Part shown: positions 21,432 through 38,203 of the stretch, one piece after another
How the letters are laid out: each line of letters opens with the position of its first letter
Position numbering within the stretch: position 1 is the first letter of the stretch
Assembly: GCA_963556145.1 (NCBI GenBank)
Contig: OY744465.1
Location: 2,480,001 to 2,544,000, forward strand
Direction of reading: 5' to 3'
From: Hygrocybe punicea
Taxonomy: Eukaryota > Basidiomycota > Agaricomycetes > Agaricales > Hygrophoraceae
Length of the DNA: 64,000 nucleotides
Position numbers and translations under genes: made by a program
Notes under the pieces: generated by a model
What the model was told of the DNA's origin: nothing
Databases searched by the model: none
The model's input: only the letters and a program-made list of their open reading frames with translations

Positions 21432-21784
21432 TGGAATATATAGTTTGCAGTGGTTGTTGACCGCTAAGATATTTTGTGTGGAATGAATTATATTTGCCTC
21501 TCTCTGGGAGGGTTTTGATACTACTAGCTAAACCTACTAGAAGTTTCCTGTGGTGAGTAGAATACATGCTGCGCTTCAGCATTATTCATCGGACGGGTGT
21601 GTTTGAGTTCTGGGGTCACATGATATGGATTACTAATCCTTTCCGCGACTATTCGGCCACTATTCCCAACAACAATAACTGCTGCGCCTCAGCATTATTC
21701 ATCGGACAGGCATGTTTGAGTTCCGGGGTCACGTGATATGGATTATCAATCCTTTCCGCGACTCTTCAGCCACTATTCCCAACA
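21432..21784 (-). repeat. Copia 5' LTR (240 bp) plus 113-bp duplicated LTR start
   Basis: The LTR proper is 21671-21432 on the minus strand. Just outside it, 21784-21672 repeats the first 113 bases of the LTR (TGTTGGGAATAGTGGC to GCAGTTATTGT) head-to-tail. This could be the remnant of a neighbouring LTR or a local duplication. Bases 21785-21915 between this and the next element show nothing recognisable. Confidence 0.8.
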
Positions 21785-22884
21785 AGCTGTGAAAAAAAAT
21801 TTGTGAAGGGACTTAGAAAAATCTAGCAAGTTTTGTTTGTCAGAGCTTTGTCAGAGCTTTCGTCTAGCTGAACCGAGTCGAAATAAGGTCTGAGTGCCGA
21901 GTTGCCGCCAGGAACATCTACAGTAGTGTTGCCGTGGTCCAGTCTGGTGCAATCCAAGTTGGCAACTCGTTTACAACTCGGACCGTCAAGTTCACACCAG
22001 TGCGACTTGCAAGTTGGTGTCAAAAAAGGCAAGTCTTCTTACCAGGATGTGGACTCCAACGTGAAAAATATATATAGCATCTGCATAACCATATAACCCC
22101 GCAACAAACCGTCATCATCTACTAATAGTTGTAGCATCTGCTTGGCTGTCCATATTGCGTAACAGGTCAAGTAATTCCTCCGTTTTTGCAGATGCCACAA
22201 GTTCATTGATTGCGGCCTCAGTCACCCTCTTGATGGAATAGTCCTCCTCCCTAGCAATCCAGTGGGATAAAAAATCGAGTCGGTCCTGTTTTTAGAGATG
22301 CTTGAGCACTTGGAGAACCTCCAAGGTTGCTGCAGACAGAAGACTTCACTGAAGAGCGCAGGTCTCTTTGCTCGATGAAAAAATGTGTTCACAAGGAACG
22401 GCCGAGGCTTGAACAGGTAAGATATCAAGTGAAACTTTAAATATGAGAGGGTATATCTTCTCGGATTCCTGAAATACAAACAGAGTGAGCTGAAGAATGA
22501 ACCAAATGATGCTACGTACATCCCAGTATTGTATAAGATCCAGTGCTACATCAGGTAGTACAAGGGGGTCTTCCTTATATCGATGGAGTTCATTCCGGAC
22601 GGTGCGCATGTCCCGTTCGAGTTTGTTAGCTTCCTGGGCAGCTTTCTCTGCAGCGGTGGGTGTGAAAGCAGCCGAGAGGCCCGAGACTGCTGGCAACATT
22701 GTCAATTGGAGCGAAATCGGAGTTAGAGACTCAGCCCTGGGTAATGATGGCGTGTTTGGCAAGGATGGTGTGTTAGAAGTTGATCGAGAGGCGATTGATG
22801 GCAATGATGGTGTCCTGTGCATGACGCTGATATTGGAAAGCCGTCCCAGGCCATGAGCCTGCATACGAACAGCACAATTGGTAG

Positions 22885-24475
22885 GCTGTAAGATGTGGTT
22901 GTTGTTACATTTCCAACTCCGCTTCCGACCCCGATGCCCATTCCAATACCTACCATGACGATTCTACACTGCCACCTTCCTTTGTTATTTCATTTTGTCC
23001 TTTGTCTTTGTTTCGATGTCATTGTTTCTTCATTCGGACATTCTTGTACTTTCTTGTTCTTGTTCTCTTTTTGTCCCACCTTCTAGAACAATCCAGACCG
23101 ACCATGGACATATCCACGTGACCTCGTTGTACCCGAATAGTCTCCTTGCCGACGGATGTCACCGACATTGTCTTTTCCCTTCGATATCTTGTTTACGCTA
23201 TCCCACGACAAACCAATCACAATGGCTGTACTCCCGAAACAGCTCATTACCGTAATTATCATTGGCAGCATCGCCATCACTTTCCTGATCGGTTTCTACC
23301 TTGTTATGATCTATCTTTGGCATCGGCACCGAAACCCTTCCGCCATTGATACTTCTGACTTCCACCTCGACAATATATCGACACGTAATTGACAATTGCC
23401 ATTCCCGGATATTTGGTTTCCATATTCATACCCTGTGCCCACCATTATCCTCCCTGACGATCCGACGACATTCCTCACCTGCATGCGAACTCTGGACAAT
23501 CCCCGATCACAAGACATTTCACTGTTCTCTCTAATCCGACCATCGCCGGAGCATACTCTTTTAGACTTCGACCACAGACCATACGACTTCCCAAACAGTG
23601 AACCAACCCCTATCGCATATTGTTCGCACGAGACCGCTTCAATGCAGTACCCGACGACTTGTTCCCACAGCTTGTCACTCGTGCCATGACTCGACACCTG
23701 GACCCACGTTCATTTATCCTTTTCCATCATGATCTCGATACCTCCCACACTCGTTTACAATGATACCCTTTCTTGGACGAATACCGACATCAAGTGGACC
23801 TTCTTGTTCCACAAACAGGACAAGACATCGCTCCTCGATACGTCATCAACACAGACATCGTCATCCGGTACAGCTTGTGCTGTTCACATGTCTGACTTCG
23901 ACTAGCCCACCGTCCTAGTTGGTTTTCCTTCCACACATTCCTTTGTTTTCTTTCATGCAAACCTTGCCACTACATCCACACCACCTCAAGACATTCTCAT
24001 CACCAATCCCACACTGGATGATACCCATCTTCGACCCGACCGTGCAATGCACTTGCTAGATTGCACACTTGCTTGTTACAGCAAGTGTAGACCCCGAATA
24101 GGCAATTCTGCACATCACATGATCCGATGACAAATCATCCGAGTCATCTGGACCTCACCTCTCCCTCAATGACACCCGGGCCTCCAGTTGGATCGCGAGA
24201 ACATCGACATGAGGACGCCTCATGTGTGCCTCATGGTGAACACATGGTAGAGTTGGACATGTTATGGCTTCATGGTTGTATTTCTATTTACCTCCCCTCA
24301 AGACCAGTCACTATATATACTGTTCTTGTTGTTGGTTCGGACTTTTTCTTCTTTTCCTTTCTTTACGTTTAGTCTGGTTCTTGGGGCAGACTCATCTTGT
24401 TTTGGGTAACCCCCACGGCTCGCAATGACACTAGACCTTGACCCCCCCTGTTAGCAGTGTTGTCTTAGCTGTAAG
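22885..24475. mobile_element. 1575-bp insertion of unknown class with 8-bp direct flanks
   Basis: GCTGTAAG occurs at 22885-22892 and 24468-24475. Removing 22893-24467 plus one copy rejoins a continuous hAT frame (FIVAYS then LPIVLFVCRL). No terminal inverted repeats are visible: the ends are ATGTGGTTG and TTGTCTTA. On the plus strand there are 5'-UTR-like T-rich sequence, a short frame with one hydrophobic segment at 23222-23392, several further short frames up to 23900 and a T-rich stretch near 24340. It could be a non-LTR or composite element, or a gene fragment carried by one. Confidence 0.65.
23222..23392 (+). CDS. Small one-pass membrane protein-like ORF in the insertion
   Basis: 56 codons start MAVLPKQLITVIIIGSIAI. 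A hydrophobic segment of about 22 residues (ITVIIIGSIAITFLIGFYLV) is followed by basic WHRHRNP and an acidic tail. A longer in-frame start exists at 23156. It lies in a possibly mobile insertion with no recognised relatives. Short frames downstream are interrupted by stops, so this may be the first exon of a decayed or spliced gene. Function unknown. Confidence 0.3.
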   Translation: MAVLPKQLITVIIIGSIAITFLIGFYLVMIYLWHRHRNPSAIDTSDFHLDNISTRN

Positions 24476-27400
24476 CAACAATGAAAGCTGCTGTTCTCCC
24501 CTCTGGAAGCCGATTCCCTGTTAAGTTGATTGTTGCCGGAGCCCGCTGCAGAAGCGATCCGTAACAGTTGTGGGCAGCTGTTACACCAGTGGACGTTGTT
24601 GGTGTAGCATTTTGATTAGCGACTCGCCTAGCCTGACAGTAGGAAAGCATCTGAAATTTAGTTTGTGAGTCACTGTCAAAATGTTAAGCAAGTTTCAGAT
24701 ATACCGCTGATTCCATCCATTTCTTGGCATCTGCACACTCCTGTGGTGTCCAGTGATCCTGCAGCCACTTGAACTTCATCTTCGGGTTGATGACTAGCAC
24801 GAAAAAAGATTAGTTGTGTATCGAAATATGGTAATCACTCACTCATTGCAAGTGCGTAGATGTGACTGCGCCAACCCTTTGACATATACTCCATGATCTT
24901 GGAAATCCCAAGGTTTATGTAGTGGGATAGCTCCAGAATTGCCTGTGCAACTTGTTTCCACAAGACAACCAGGGTCTCATATGTAGGAATTGCCAGTGAC
25001 AGTGTTGGTGTCTTTTCAGCTGAGAGGAGCTCTTGGCATCAATGGGGGATCTCCAGAATTTGATGGATGTGGTGTAGAACTTCATATGCTTTGGGTTTGA
25101 ATAAACGGTGGGTGTGCTCAGACATAAATGGCTGCAGCAAGAAGTGTTCAACAGGCTTAAGAGATCAAAGGTTAGTGCTATGAAGCCTCGTGAATGAGGG
25201 ATGTTACTGGGTATAACTCTATGAGGCGGTCAATCATGTTGAATGTTGAGGACCAGCGAGTCTCGCAGTCTCGAAGGAGTTGCACAAGGTGGACGATGGT
25301 TCCCCATGCATTGGACTGGTTTCCAATGGTGATGATTTTTTGCAATTCTTGGTGGCGTTGACCTGATTTACGACAAACAGCGATGATCTCACGAGAGGAA
25401 CCAACTGGATCAGATTGAACAGCAGCTGCATACTGCTGTAACTCGTAGCTAGGCTCATTAGATGATGCAATGACTGGCTCGTATGGATTCTCCTTGAGTT
25501 CCTTGAGAACTGTCTGAACAGCAACATTGACAACATGCGGAAAGCAACTAGATCATGTGAATAGTTTTACAATCCAGTCTTACAGCTAAGTTAGGGAACT
25601 CTCACCAAATACGATTACCATGTCAACAGAAAGGAATTCCTTCTGCTCGAAGTAATTTTTCCAGTGTTTCCATGGTGGTGTCGCAATTTGAAGCATTGTC
25701 AAAAGTGAATTCGCCCAGCTGTCACCATTAGAGTAATATAGCTTGACAAAGTTGACATGCAGCGGTTTGGCTTACCATCCCGAGAATGTTTGCTTCCTTC
25801 AGAATTTCAAAGATGAGCCAGCCAAGATTTTGACCATCATGCTTGCCTTCGACAACCCGGAATGCAAGCAGATGACTTCGAAGAGCCAAGCAACCATTCT
25901 CATCTCTTGCAACGAAATGTGCTGTGAGTGCCAAGAATGATGTGAGATTTGGGTCAGTCCAGCAATCCGATGTAAATGAGATTCGACCCAAAGCAGTCTT
26001 GTGGAAGGAATATCAGTTTGCAAAGAGCATTGAGATAGATATAGCTACCTTAAAATCATTGACAAGCTTTCGGTACTCTTGTTCATAGGTCTTGAATATC
26101 AGCTCAAGAATTTTTGTCCGGTGAGGGAGATCGTGCTCGTTAATGTTCCTTCGACCATACAGGGCAAAGTTGTGGAAATCTTGGTTATCAACAACATTAA
26201 TGGCCTGTGATACGCAGAGATTTGATAGTTTGAAATTGTCGCCAAAATAAAAAAAAGACCTCCCTGATCATCGGTTACAATCCACCTAATAAGCAATTTG
26301 ACCCATGTGTCAAGATCAAATGGCATGTTATTCTCTAACTGTTCAGAATGTGGCATACAATCCGCTATTTCACCTGCATGCTTTAGCTTAAGCATTGAAA
26401 TGACCCTCTCATACTCTTCGCGATGCTGTGACTTCAAATGGTTGCACATTGTTGTGGTAACACCATCAGTATTCTTCCAGACTTTCCACTGCCTTTAATG
26501 TCTTTTAAGGCTGATAAATATTGGTTAAGGGCTGAGATACATACTTGCACAATTTACAGCTCAAGAAGGGTGTTCGTGGCTTCTATTTCAGGATCGGTTC
26601 TTCATTGGGAGGTGGCAAATCTGCAGGCCGCTGATCAGTTTCTGCAGCGCGACAGAAGTAATAAATGTCAGTGGCGGCTGTTGCCTTGTCTTGGGACTTG
26701 CGCATGGAAGGATAGGATGCTGTGGGGAGTTGTAGGGATGTGCTTGTTTGAGTTTCAGTGGGGCCAAGACTAGATTGAAGAGATAGCGAGACTGGCTGTG
26801 GTGATGATGGTGGGGAATTCTCATCAACTGGGGTAGGTGGTCCAACACCACAATGCACAGATGTTGCACCCATGTCAGGGGCAGCTGGTACATGGCCACG
26901 CTTTCGGGAACCACCTCTACGTCCTGATGTTGTGCTCTTACGCTTGCGCTTTGCTGGGGAAGCTGAATCTTGTAGTTGATTTGATACCACTGGCACAGCA
27001 TTGGGTGGTTGATAGAATAGAAATTGTGCTGGACTCGGGTTGGTTGGCTGTGGGTTGTATGGCATGACATTTTGCTGCAAGGTTGGGGGTGGGTAAGGAC
27101 TCGGACGAATACGACTTGGGGTCAGACGGTGATCGATTCCAGGCAAAAGAGGAAAAGATGGGGCATGAATCAGATGCCTGCTGGGAGAACCTGTAGAAGT
27201 CAACTGTAACTGTGGGGGGTGCAGCCATTGTATTGGGACTTGTGGATGGGGACAAGCACGTGGGTTTGGACAGGGGCACACTGACATATTCATTGGTGAG
27301 TTGAGAGACAATCCAAGAGCATTCAAAGGTGGTATATTAATTGAAAATTTGGGAATATTGATGGCATTGCTGGCAATGACCACTAGCATCGGAAGCGAGT

Positions 27401-27666
27401 AGTGGCTTGTTAAAAGTGGTGTATTCTGTGGTTTTTTTAGTGGATGCAAGCCATTCTGGAGGCGTACTGAGAATGTTTATTTGAGTATTGATTACAAGTG
27501 TATAGGAAAGTACATTGGGTCCAACTTGCAAGTTGGACCGGTGTGTAACTTGCGGTCCGAGTTTGCTTCAAGTTGTGAAATTTTCAAGCCGGTGGCAAGT
27601 TCACACCGGTGTCAACTCGACTTGCGGCAACACTAGTCTACAGAAAAGGCAAGTCCAAAAAAGGCA

Positions 27667-28262
27667 GGTCGTTCTAGTGTTGCCACCGCTCGGCTCCCGC
27701 TCGGCTTCTGTGGCTTTTGCCAAATCCGTCAAGCCAAGCCACGTTGAACCGCTCGAAACCACTCAAGCCACAGCTTTCAGCCACATTTCAAGATTTTATG
27801 CAGGAACCCTTCAAAGGCTCATAGAATATAGTTTAACTAGGTTCCTTATAACTATTAGTGGCTTTCCAGCTTATTTTAAACCAGCCTGTCCTCAGATATA
27901 AGGTGTGCACCGTTGCTGAGGCAGATGTGTTCATAGGCCTGTCACACCTGTGACCATTTGTGATCCTGTCACTGTTTCTTGATCAGGTGTCGAGAGAAGT
28001 CCTGCGAGGCAGTGCGAGCCCAATCATGCTTATATAGTGCTAGAAATTTTATCTATACAATGCCCAAAGTCTATGTATGAGATTTACAACATGTCTACAC
28101 AAGAACACAAGTTCGGAGTAGTGTTTCCTTTTTCCATTGGCTCAAGCTGTGGCCAGCAGCTCCAAGCAGGCTGCTAAAAAGTTGGCTCAGCTCCGCTCAA
28201 TTTCAGCTCAGCTTGATCAGCTAGCCGCTTTCGAGCCAAGCGGCGGCAACACTAGGTCGTTC
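27667..28262. mobile_element. 580-bp non-autonomous hAT-like element upstream of SMC3
   Basis: The element spans 27675-28254 with exact GGTCGTTC duplications at 27667-27674 and 28255-28262. Both ends begin TAGTGTTGCC, followed by C-C-G-C-T-(C/T)-G-G-C-T-C. The interior has repeated GCTCGGCT/AGCCAAGCCA words and no coding frame. The first ten bases match the 5.7-kb hAT 40 bp to its left. Its right end is 156 bp from the SMC3 start codon, so it lies in the promoter region. Confidence 0.9.
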
Positions 28263-28417
28263 TGTATTTTTGAATGTCACGAAGTCACGTGCCGGATGTC
28301 ACACCTTTCCCCGTCATCGACTGGGAGATTTTAGCATTTGGCACTGGCGGGCTCCTGAACTCTCCCAAAATATCCAGCAATAATTGACAGACTGCGTGCG
28401 TTGGTTGCAGGAACGGA

Positions 28418-33068
<4,651 letters not shown>

Positions 33069-33279
33069 GTGTAGTGTTGTACTAGGCTGTGAGTATGTGT
33101 AATAGTGTAGTGTAGATTGCTCGTATCCGAGTTACCCGAACCTGCTGAAGACTTTGAATTTTTTATTGTCACTTGCCAAGCCCAAGTACCGTAAGTCCAG
33201 CCGGTCACTTGCCCGACCTCGCCGAGTTACCAACTTTCCTAATAATGTACCGCTCTCCGCATTTCTGTTGCCCACTCCC

Positions 33280-36023
33280 ATGTCCTCCCCCCCATGGTCG
33301 TCGATGCACACAGCTGTCCTCCTCACCGTTTCACTCGGCCTCTTCATCTCATACACATTCTCCGGATTCCTCCTCCTCCTCATTCGGCAGCGCCGTTCTC
33401 CACTTCGTCTCCTTCGTGGTCCACCATCCAACTCTTTCTTCTTCGGAAACCTCGTAGAGATGCACGATCAGGAGAACAACGACCTTCTCGCAGCTTGGGA
33501 AACAACCTACGGCTCCACCTTTGTCTACAAGGGCTTCCTCGGCGGCTGTCGGCTCATGACCACCGATCCTGCTGCTGTCGCCCACATACTCGGAAACGCA
33601 TACGATTACCCCAAGCCTGACTTTGTCCGTGACAGTCTTGCCACGATGGCTGTGGGCCATGATGGCATTCTCGTAGTCGAGGGTGATGCACATCGCAGAC
33701 AGGTTGGTCCTGCGTTCTTTTTGGTTTCCCGCCCGTTTACACCATTTATAATATCACCTTCACAGCGCAAGATTTTGGTATGTCGCACTCGGGTTCCCGC
33801 GTTTACACTCATCCTCATGTCTTCGCAATTCAGAGTCCCGCATTCTCACAGTCACACATCAAGTCTCTTGCACCCATATTCTGGGAAAAGGCGACGCAGG
33901 TGTGCCCCTCCAGTGCCAATTATCTTCTGGACATATACTAACTTGTGGGTTTCCCTCGACAGCTGCGGGACATTTGGCTCAAGGCTGCACGAGAAACGGA
34001 GACGAAGTGTGCTCAGGTGGACGCCCTCTCCTGGCTTGGCCGGGCGACTTTGGACGTCATCGGACAGGCTGGTGCGTTTATATTCTCCTAGTCACAATGC
34101 CTGACGTCCTAATCACCAAATTCCGTGCTTCCTATCAGGCTTCGGTTATGCATTCAACTCGCTCTCAAATCAACAAAACGAGCTTGCCAATGCCTTTGCC
34201 CTTATATTCTCCACCGCTCGGAAATTCCGCGTCGCGACGGTCCTGCAGGCGTGGTTCCCATTCATGCGTAGATTCGTGGGTACCGTCGTCAGGCTCCAGT
34301 TCAAGTCAGCTTAATCGTCCCCTCTTCTCCACAGCGGCGGCACAGTGCGACGATGATTCAGGCGCAGGAGACAATGCGTCGAATCGGACTGGGCCTCATC
34401 GAGGAACGGCGTCACGAGGTGGTTGCTGAGCTTGAGAACTCGAAAGCGAAGCGTAATGGCCAAACTGCAGCTATCGACGGAGACAAGACGGTCCTTGGTC
34501 GAGATATCCTCAGCGTGCTCAGTGCGTATGTTTCCCGTGTATGTATGAATCAAACAAGGTCATTTACCGTGGAGTTGGCCCAGTCCGCTCGAACATTGCC
34601 TCTGATCCATCTCAGCGGATGTCTTTGCAAGAGATCCTCTCCCAAATCTCTACCTTTATCGCTGCAGGACACGAGACGACTTCGTCTGCGCTGACATGGT
34701 GCCTCTACGCACTCTCACAGGCACCGGCCACGCAGCGCAGGCTACGGGAGGCGCTGCAAACGCTTGACCCGGACTCGCCGGGGTTGACGGACGATGTGGG
34801 GCGTCTGCCGTACCTGGACTACGTGGTGCGTGAGACACTGCGGCTGCACGCACCGGTGACGAGCACGATGCGCATGTGTATGCGCGAAGCGGATGAGGTG
34901 CCTGTGTGTGAGCCGTATCTGGACCGTGCTGGAGCACGGCGGCGGGGCATCACGCTGCGCAAGTGGGATATCGTGACTATTCCCATCCAGGCGATCAACA
35001 AGAGCCAGAAGCTGTGGGGGAAAGATTCATATGCCTTTAGGTGTGTGTCTGCGGATTGTTGGTTTGTGTCGGTCTTGCACGTATGACTAATTTTTGTTTG
35101 ACTTGTGGTAGACCTGAGAGGTGGGAATGCCTTCCCCAAGAAGTCAAAGCGATCCCAGGGTTGTATTCGAATATGCTAACGTTTCTGAATGGGAACCCAC
35201 TGGTTGGGAATCGGGCATGCATTGGATACAAGTTTGCATTATTGGAGTGAGTCTTTTCTTTTTTGTCTTGGGTTGTGAGGGCAAATTTTCGAAGGAGTCT
35301 CGTGCGTGAAACAGTCTGGGTTGTCGTGCACGACTTCTTCGAAATCTCGAGCATGGAGTTGCTCAATCAACTCGGTGTTATGCACCCGCCGGAGTTGAGG
35401 CGCTTTTCCTTCCTTGATAGCTCATCAAGGGGAGAGTGTTTGAAGCGTATATTGAAATTGGATTACTGACTCCGTTTTTTTTTTTCAAACTAGGATCAAG
35501 ATTTTCCTTTATGTGCTACTGCGTGACATTGACTTTTCGATGGACCCGTCGATGGTAATTCACAAGAGTGTAAAGTAAGTGTTTTTTTTTCTTTTTCTTT
35601 CGTTGGCGGTGTTGGGCTGGTTGGGTTGGCATTGTCACTGTGATGCAGGTTGCCCTCGTCGCTGATGTGCACACGCTTGCTTGGCTCGGGGTGGGAATAG
35701 ACATTCCCGGTCTCATTCCTTCCTTATGTTGACTCGTTCCGCGCTTCTCGGAAGTGTAGGCTGACCGAGACTTTCCGTTTGTTCGCAGTGTGGTTACGCG
35801 CCCATTCGTCGAGTCTGAACCGGACAAGGGAAACCAGATGCCCTTGAATATACGACCTGTTTCGGAGGATGGAGATGAATTGTTAGCGCCGATAGCGCCA
35901 CTACCGCAAGTGCCTCCACTACTACCACCACCACCACGGCTACGGCCACCAGCGCTACCGATTGGAACAGGGACAAGGATATACCCATCGGCGGTGGCAT
36001 TGCCATCACCATCGCCAGCGTAG
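33280..36023 (+). CDS. Cytochrome P450 monooxygenase with altered haem loop
   Basis: This is a membrane-bound haem-thiolate monooxygenase; the substrate is unknown. The start MSSPPWSSM at 33280 precedes a hydrophobic anchor (HTAVLLTVSLGLFISYTF) and a proline-rich hinge (LLRGPPSN). An in-frame ATG at 33154 would place a basic stretch before the anchor and is less likely. Landmarks: the C-helix region is split by introns near 33703-33890; the I-helix is FIAAGHETTSSALTW; ExxR is in RETLRLHAPV; PERW follows an intron near 35110; the haem loop is FLNGNPLVGNRACIGYKF. The canonical F-x-x-G-x-R-x-C-x-G spacing is restored if PLVGN is left out. The last exon (from 35790) has a proline-rich tail ending at 36023. 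At least eight introns. Catalytic competence is doubtful because of the loop. Confidence 0.85.
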
Positions 36024-38203
36024 CGGGCAATATTTGCCGTTACGAGAATACCCCCATTTACATAACGATTTCATCTTCTGCACTTGGGTCGTGTATGATG
36101 AGAGAGCACTAGGTGTGCATAGCATGTCAAAGATGTTTGTAGATCACGCATCATTTGTTATTGCAACCCGGTTCGAAGACCAGGGTATGTGTGATCACCA
36201 AGAACGCCAGTGAGAGTGTGTATGTGATCGGTGCTATAGTGCTTTCTGCGATCATCGATCAGCATCAAGGGACTTTTCTGTGTATCGACTGGAGTATCGT
36301 AGAGCGAACAAGAGGAGGGGGGGGTATCTTGGTACCATGTTGGGTACCGTCGCTGTGGCAATGCGCAGTGCAACATGTGGTACTACGCAGGAGCCTTGTG
36401 GATATTTTTTCTCAAACACGGACGGAATGACAAGCACCAGCAGCACATGGGCGGGAACCGTGCCACTTGGTACAGCCCCGGGCCCCCTTGCACGGGAGGA
36501 GCCGGAGGATTCATGGCAATTTAATACTTCCTTTTTCGGGATTCCCGGTTCGGGGCAAAAAGCGTTCAGATTCAGATTCAGATTCAGATTCAGAAATCAG
36601 ATCTTATCGTTGTGTGTGCTGGCCGGGGTCCTTGCGGGAAAGGCGATGATAATAGTCTATATGTAAGTATTGCCAAAAAAAAACAACAACAAAAAAAGTG
36701 GGGGAGCGGGGTTGGGTCGGGTCGGGACGTAGTGTTAGCCGCACTGCTATTTACGGTGCTTCCCGATGGTTATAGTAGTAGTAATAGTCGTAGTATTACT
36801 TTTGCGTTCATCTCGGCGACGGGACGTAAAACACACGAGGAAGACGGGGAGCGATAATATTTTTTATATTATGCGCAGCCAAGGCCCCGATGCGATCGGC
36901 GAAGCCGTTGCGCGTTTCCTTCGATATCATATCATCATGCGGGTGCTTAGACGACTACGTAGCTACTACTCTGTGCCAGCGCATATTATAAAACAAAAAG
37001 TAATACGTATACGTACGTTATACGTATACCTCGTAATGGGACCGATGCGCTATCCGCATACGCATACTGAGACATGGATACAGAGACTCGGAATCCGTAT
37101 ACTATGGACGGCCATGTAGCTTGTGCACAGGCACGAAAAAAAAAAAAAGCTGCAGGCACCGAGTCATACGGCCGTCATCAAAAAGCAGACTGGTATTCAG
37201 TCAAGTGACTTTACACGCAATCCGAATCTCGAGGAGCCATCCCGAAAAAGGATATTTTGCCATCAGCATTCATACGTTTCCGCCAGAAAAGGATACATAC
37301 TTGCTTATCCTGCGGGAAGACCGAAACAATATATCTATATCGTATTATATATGATACAAAGTCATGATCGCCGTGCACTGCATCAACGCGTCAACGCGTC
37401 GACGCCGACGCCGACGCCGATGCCAACCCCACACACTCGCAATCAGCCCCGTGAAACAATTGTCGATACTTCATTTGTCGATACTTCATTTTCTCGTGTC
37501 TTGTGCAAAACAAAAAAAATAGATTACAGTAATATAGTAGTATACTTGGTTGTACAAAAGAGGTAAAACAGACAGGACACAACAGCGCAATAACTTCTTG
37601 GGACCCAAAATAAAATATCAAAACGACCCGAAGACACACACACACCCGTAAGCACAGCGAGGGGGGTTAAAGGACAAGGGACGGTCTATACCGATGCGAA
37701 CGAAGACAGGACAAAGACGAATAATATAGCAATCACTTCCGCACATGCACGCACATGCACAAAAGATAAAATAAAAGTGAGAAACGAAAACAAAAAACCT
37801 TATAGAATGGGCACCGAATAAATTCCAGCCTGGGAATGGGGGGGAGAAATATCGAATAAAAAACACCGTGCCAATCTCAAGAGAGGCGGTAAAAAATGAC
37901 GCGTGGTGAGATGGAATGTCAGACGGTTAGCAGCCGCGTCGTACAGCTGGGTGGGGCAGAGAACGATTGCCGGTGTACGTATCATTCGTATCCGTGTGCG
38001 TGCGGGAGTAGAGTGGGGACGTGAAATGCTCAACAATCATCGTGCATGCAAGATAGTGAGGGGACGCCGGTGGGTAGAGCGAATTTTAGATGTCTTGTTA
38101 ATATGTTAATGTGCCCTATACAGTCGCACACCACCGCCCAATAGATATATGAACCCCTGTATGATGATGATGGGGGGTGGTCGAGGATTACAACCTAATG
38201 CTG
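36024..38203. other. Intergenic region between P450 and homeobox gene
   Basis: No credible coding frame or RNA gene was recognised. It has a five-fold TTCAGA/AGATTC microsatellite at 36565-36595, A-rich runs at 36674-36700 and 37135-37150, a self-complementary ACGTATACGTACGTTATACG region near 37003-37030, and a CGACGC repeat near 37395. It holds the 3' ends of the two flanking convergent genes. Confidence 0.5.

Larger units (their letters stand above)
12191..21784 (-). mobile_element. Ty1/copia retrotransposon with two nested DNA transposons
   Basis: Minus-strand element: LTRs at 21671-21432 and 12427-12191, primer site 21431-21417, gag-pol from 21345, polypurine tract 12438-12428. Domain order gag, protease, integrase, reverse transcriptase, RNase H is Ty1/copia. 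Two hAT-type elements with 8-bp duplications (13566-16902 and 16965-18267) interrupt the reverse transcriptase 54 bp apart. Removing them and one copy of each duplication rejoins the frame across both sites. The uninterrupted element would be about 4.8 kb, normal for the family. A 113-bp extra copy of the LTR start lies at 21672-21784. Confidence 0.9.
22115..27449 (-). pseudogene. hAT transposase, degenerate
   Basis: Fragments follow the order of hAT transposases. A proline-rich N-terminal region (27449-26583) contains a basic cluster AKRKRKSTTSGRRGG. A BED-like finger end (NHLKSQHREEYERV) is near 26430. The catalytic-core landmark GRISFTSDCWTDPNLTSFLA is near 25985, with RVVEGKHDGQNLGW beyond it. 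A region like INPKMKFKWLQDHW lies near 24790, and the dimerisation domain VSLDILPVQASAVPCEHIFS near 22430. A TAA stop follows LEVLQVLKHL (near 22290), while the same frame would continue to 22115. With the insertion at 22893-24467 this makes the gene non-functional as read. Confidence 0.75.
21916..27643 (-). mobile_element. Decayed 5.7-kb hAT transposon with internal insertion
   Basis: The element spans 21924-27635. Both ends begin TAGTGTTGCCG, and the flanks ATCTACAG (21916-21923) and GTCTACAG (27636-27643) form an 8-bp duplication with one mismatch. Subterminal regions contain repeated ACTTGCAAGTT/AACTTGCC words. It carries a broken transposase gene on the minus strand, itself interrupted by a 1575-bp insertion at 22893-24467. 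The right end lies only 31 bp from another insertion at 27675. Confidence 0.88.

Noticed and set aside
24084..24456. Possible solo LTR starting TGTAGACCCC and ending TGTTAGCA
   Set aside because: No target duplication around these ends and no second copy; the 8-bp flanks at 22885 and 24468 define a larger insertion instead.
37003..37030. ACGTATACGTACGTTATACG as a hairpin RNA or terminator
   Set aside because: Short alternating self-complementary sequence in a eukaryotic intergenic region; no evidence of a functional RNA.
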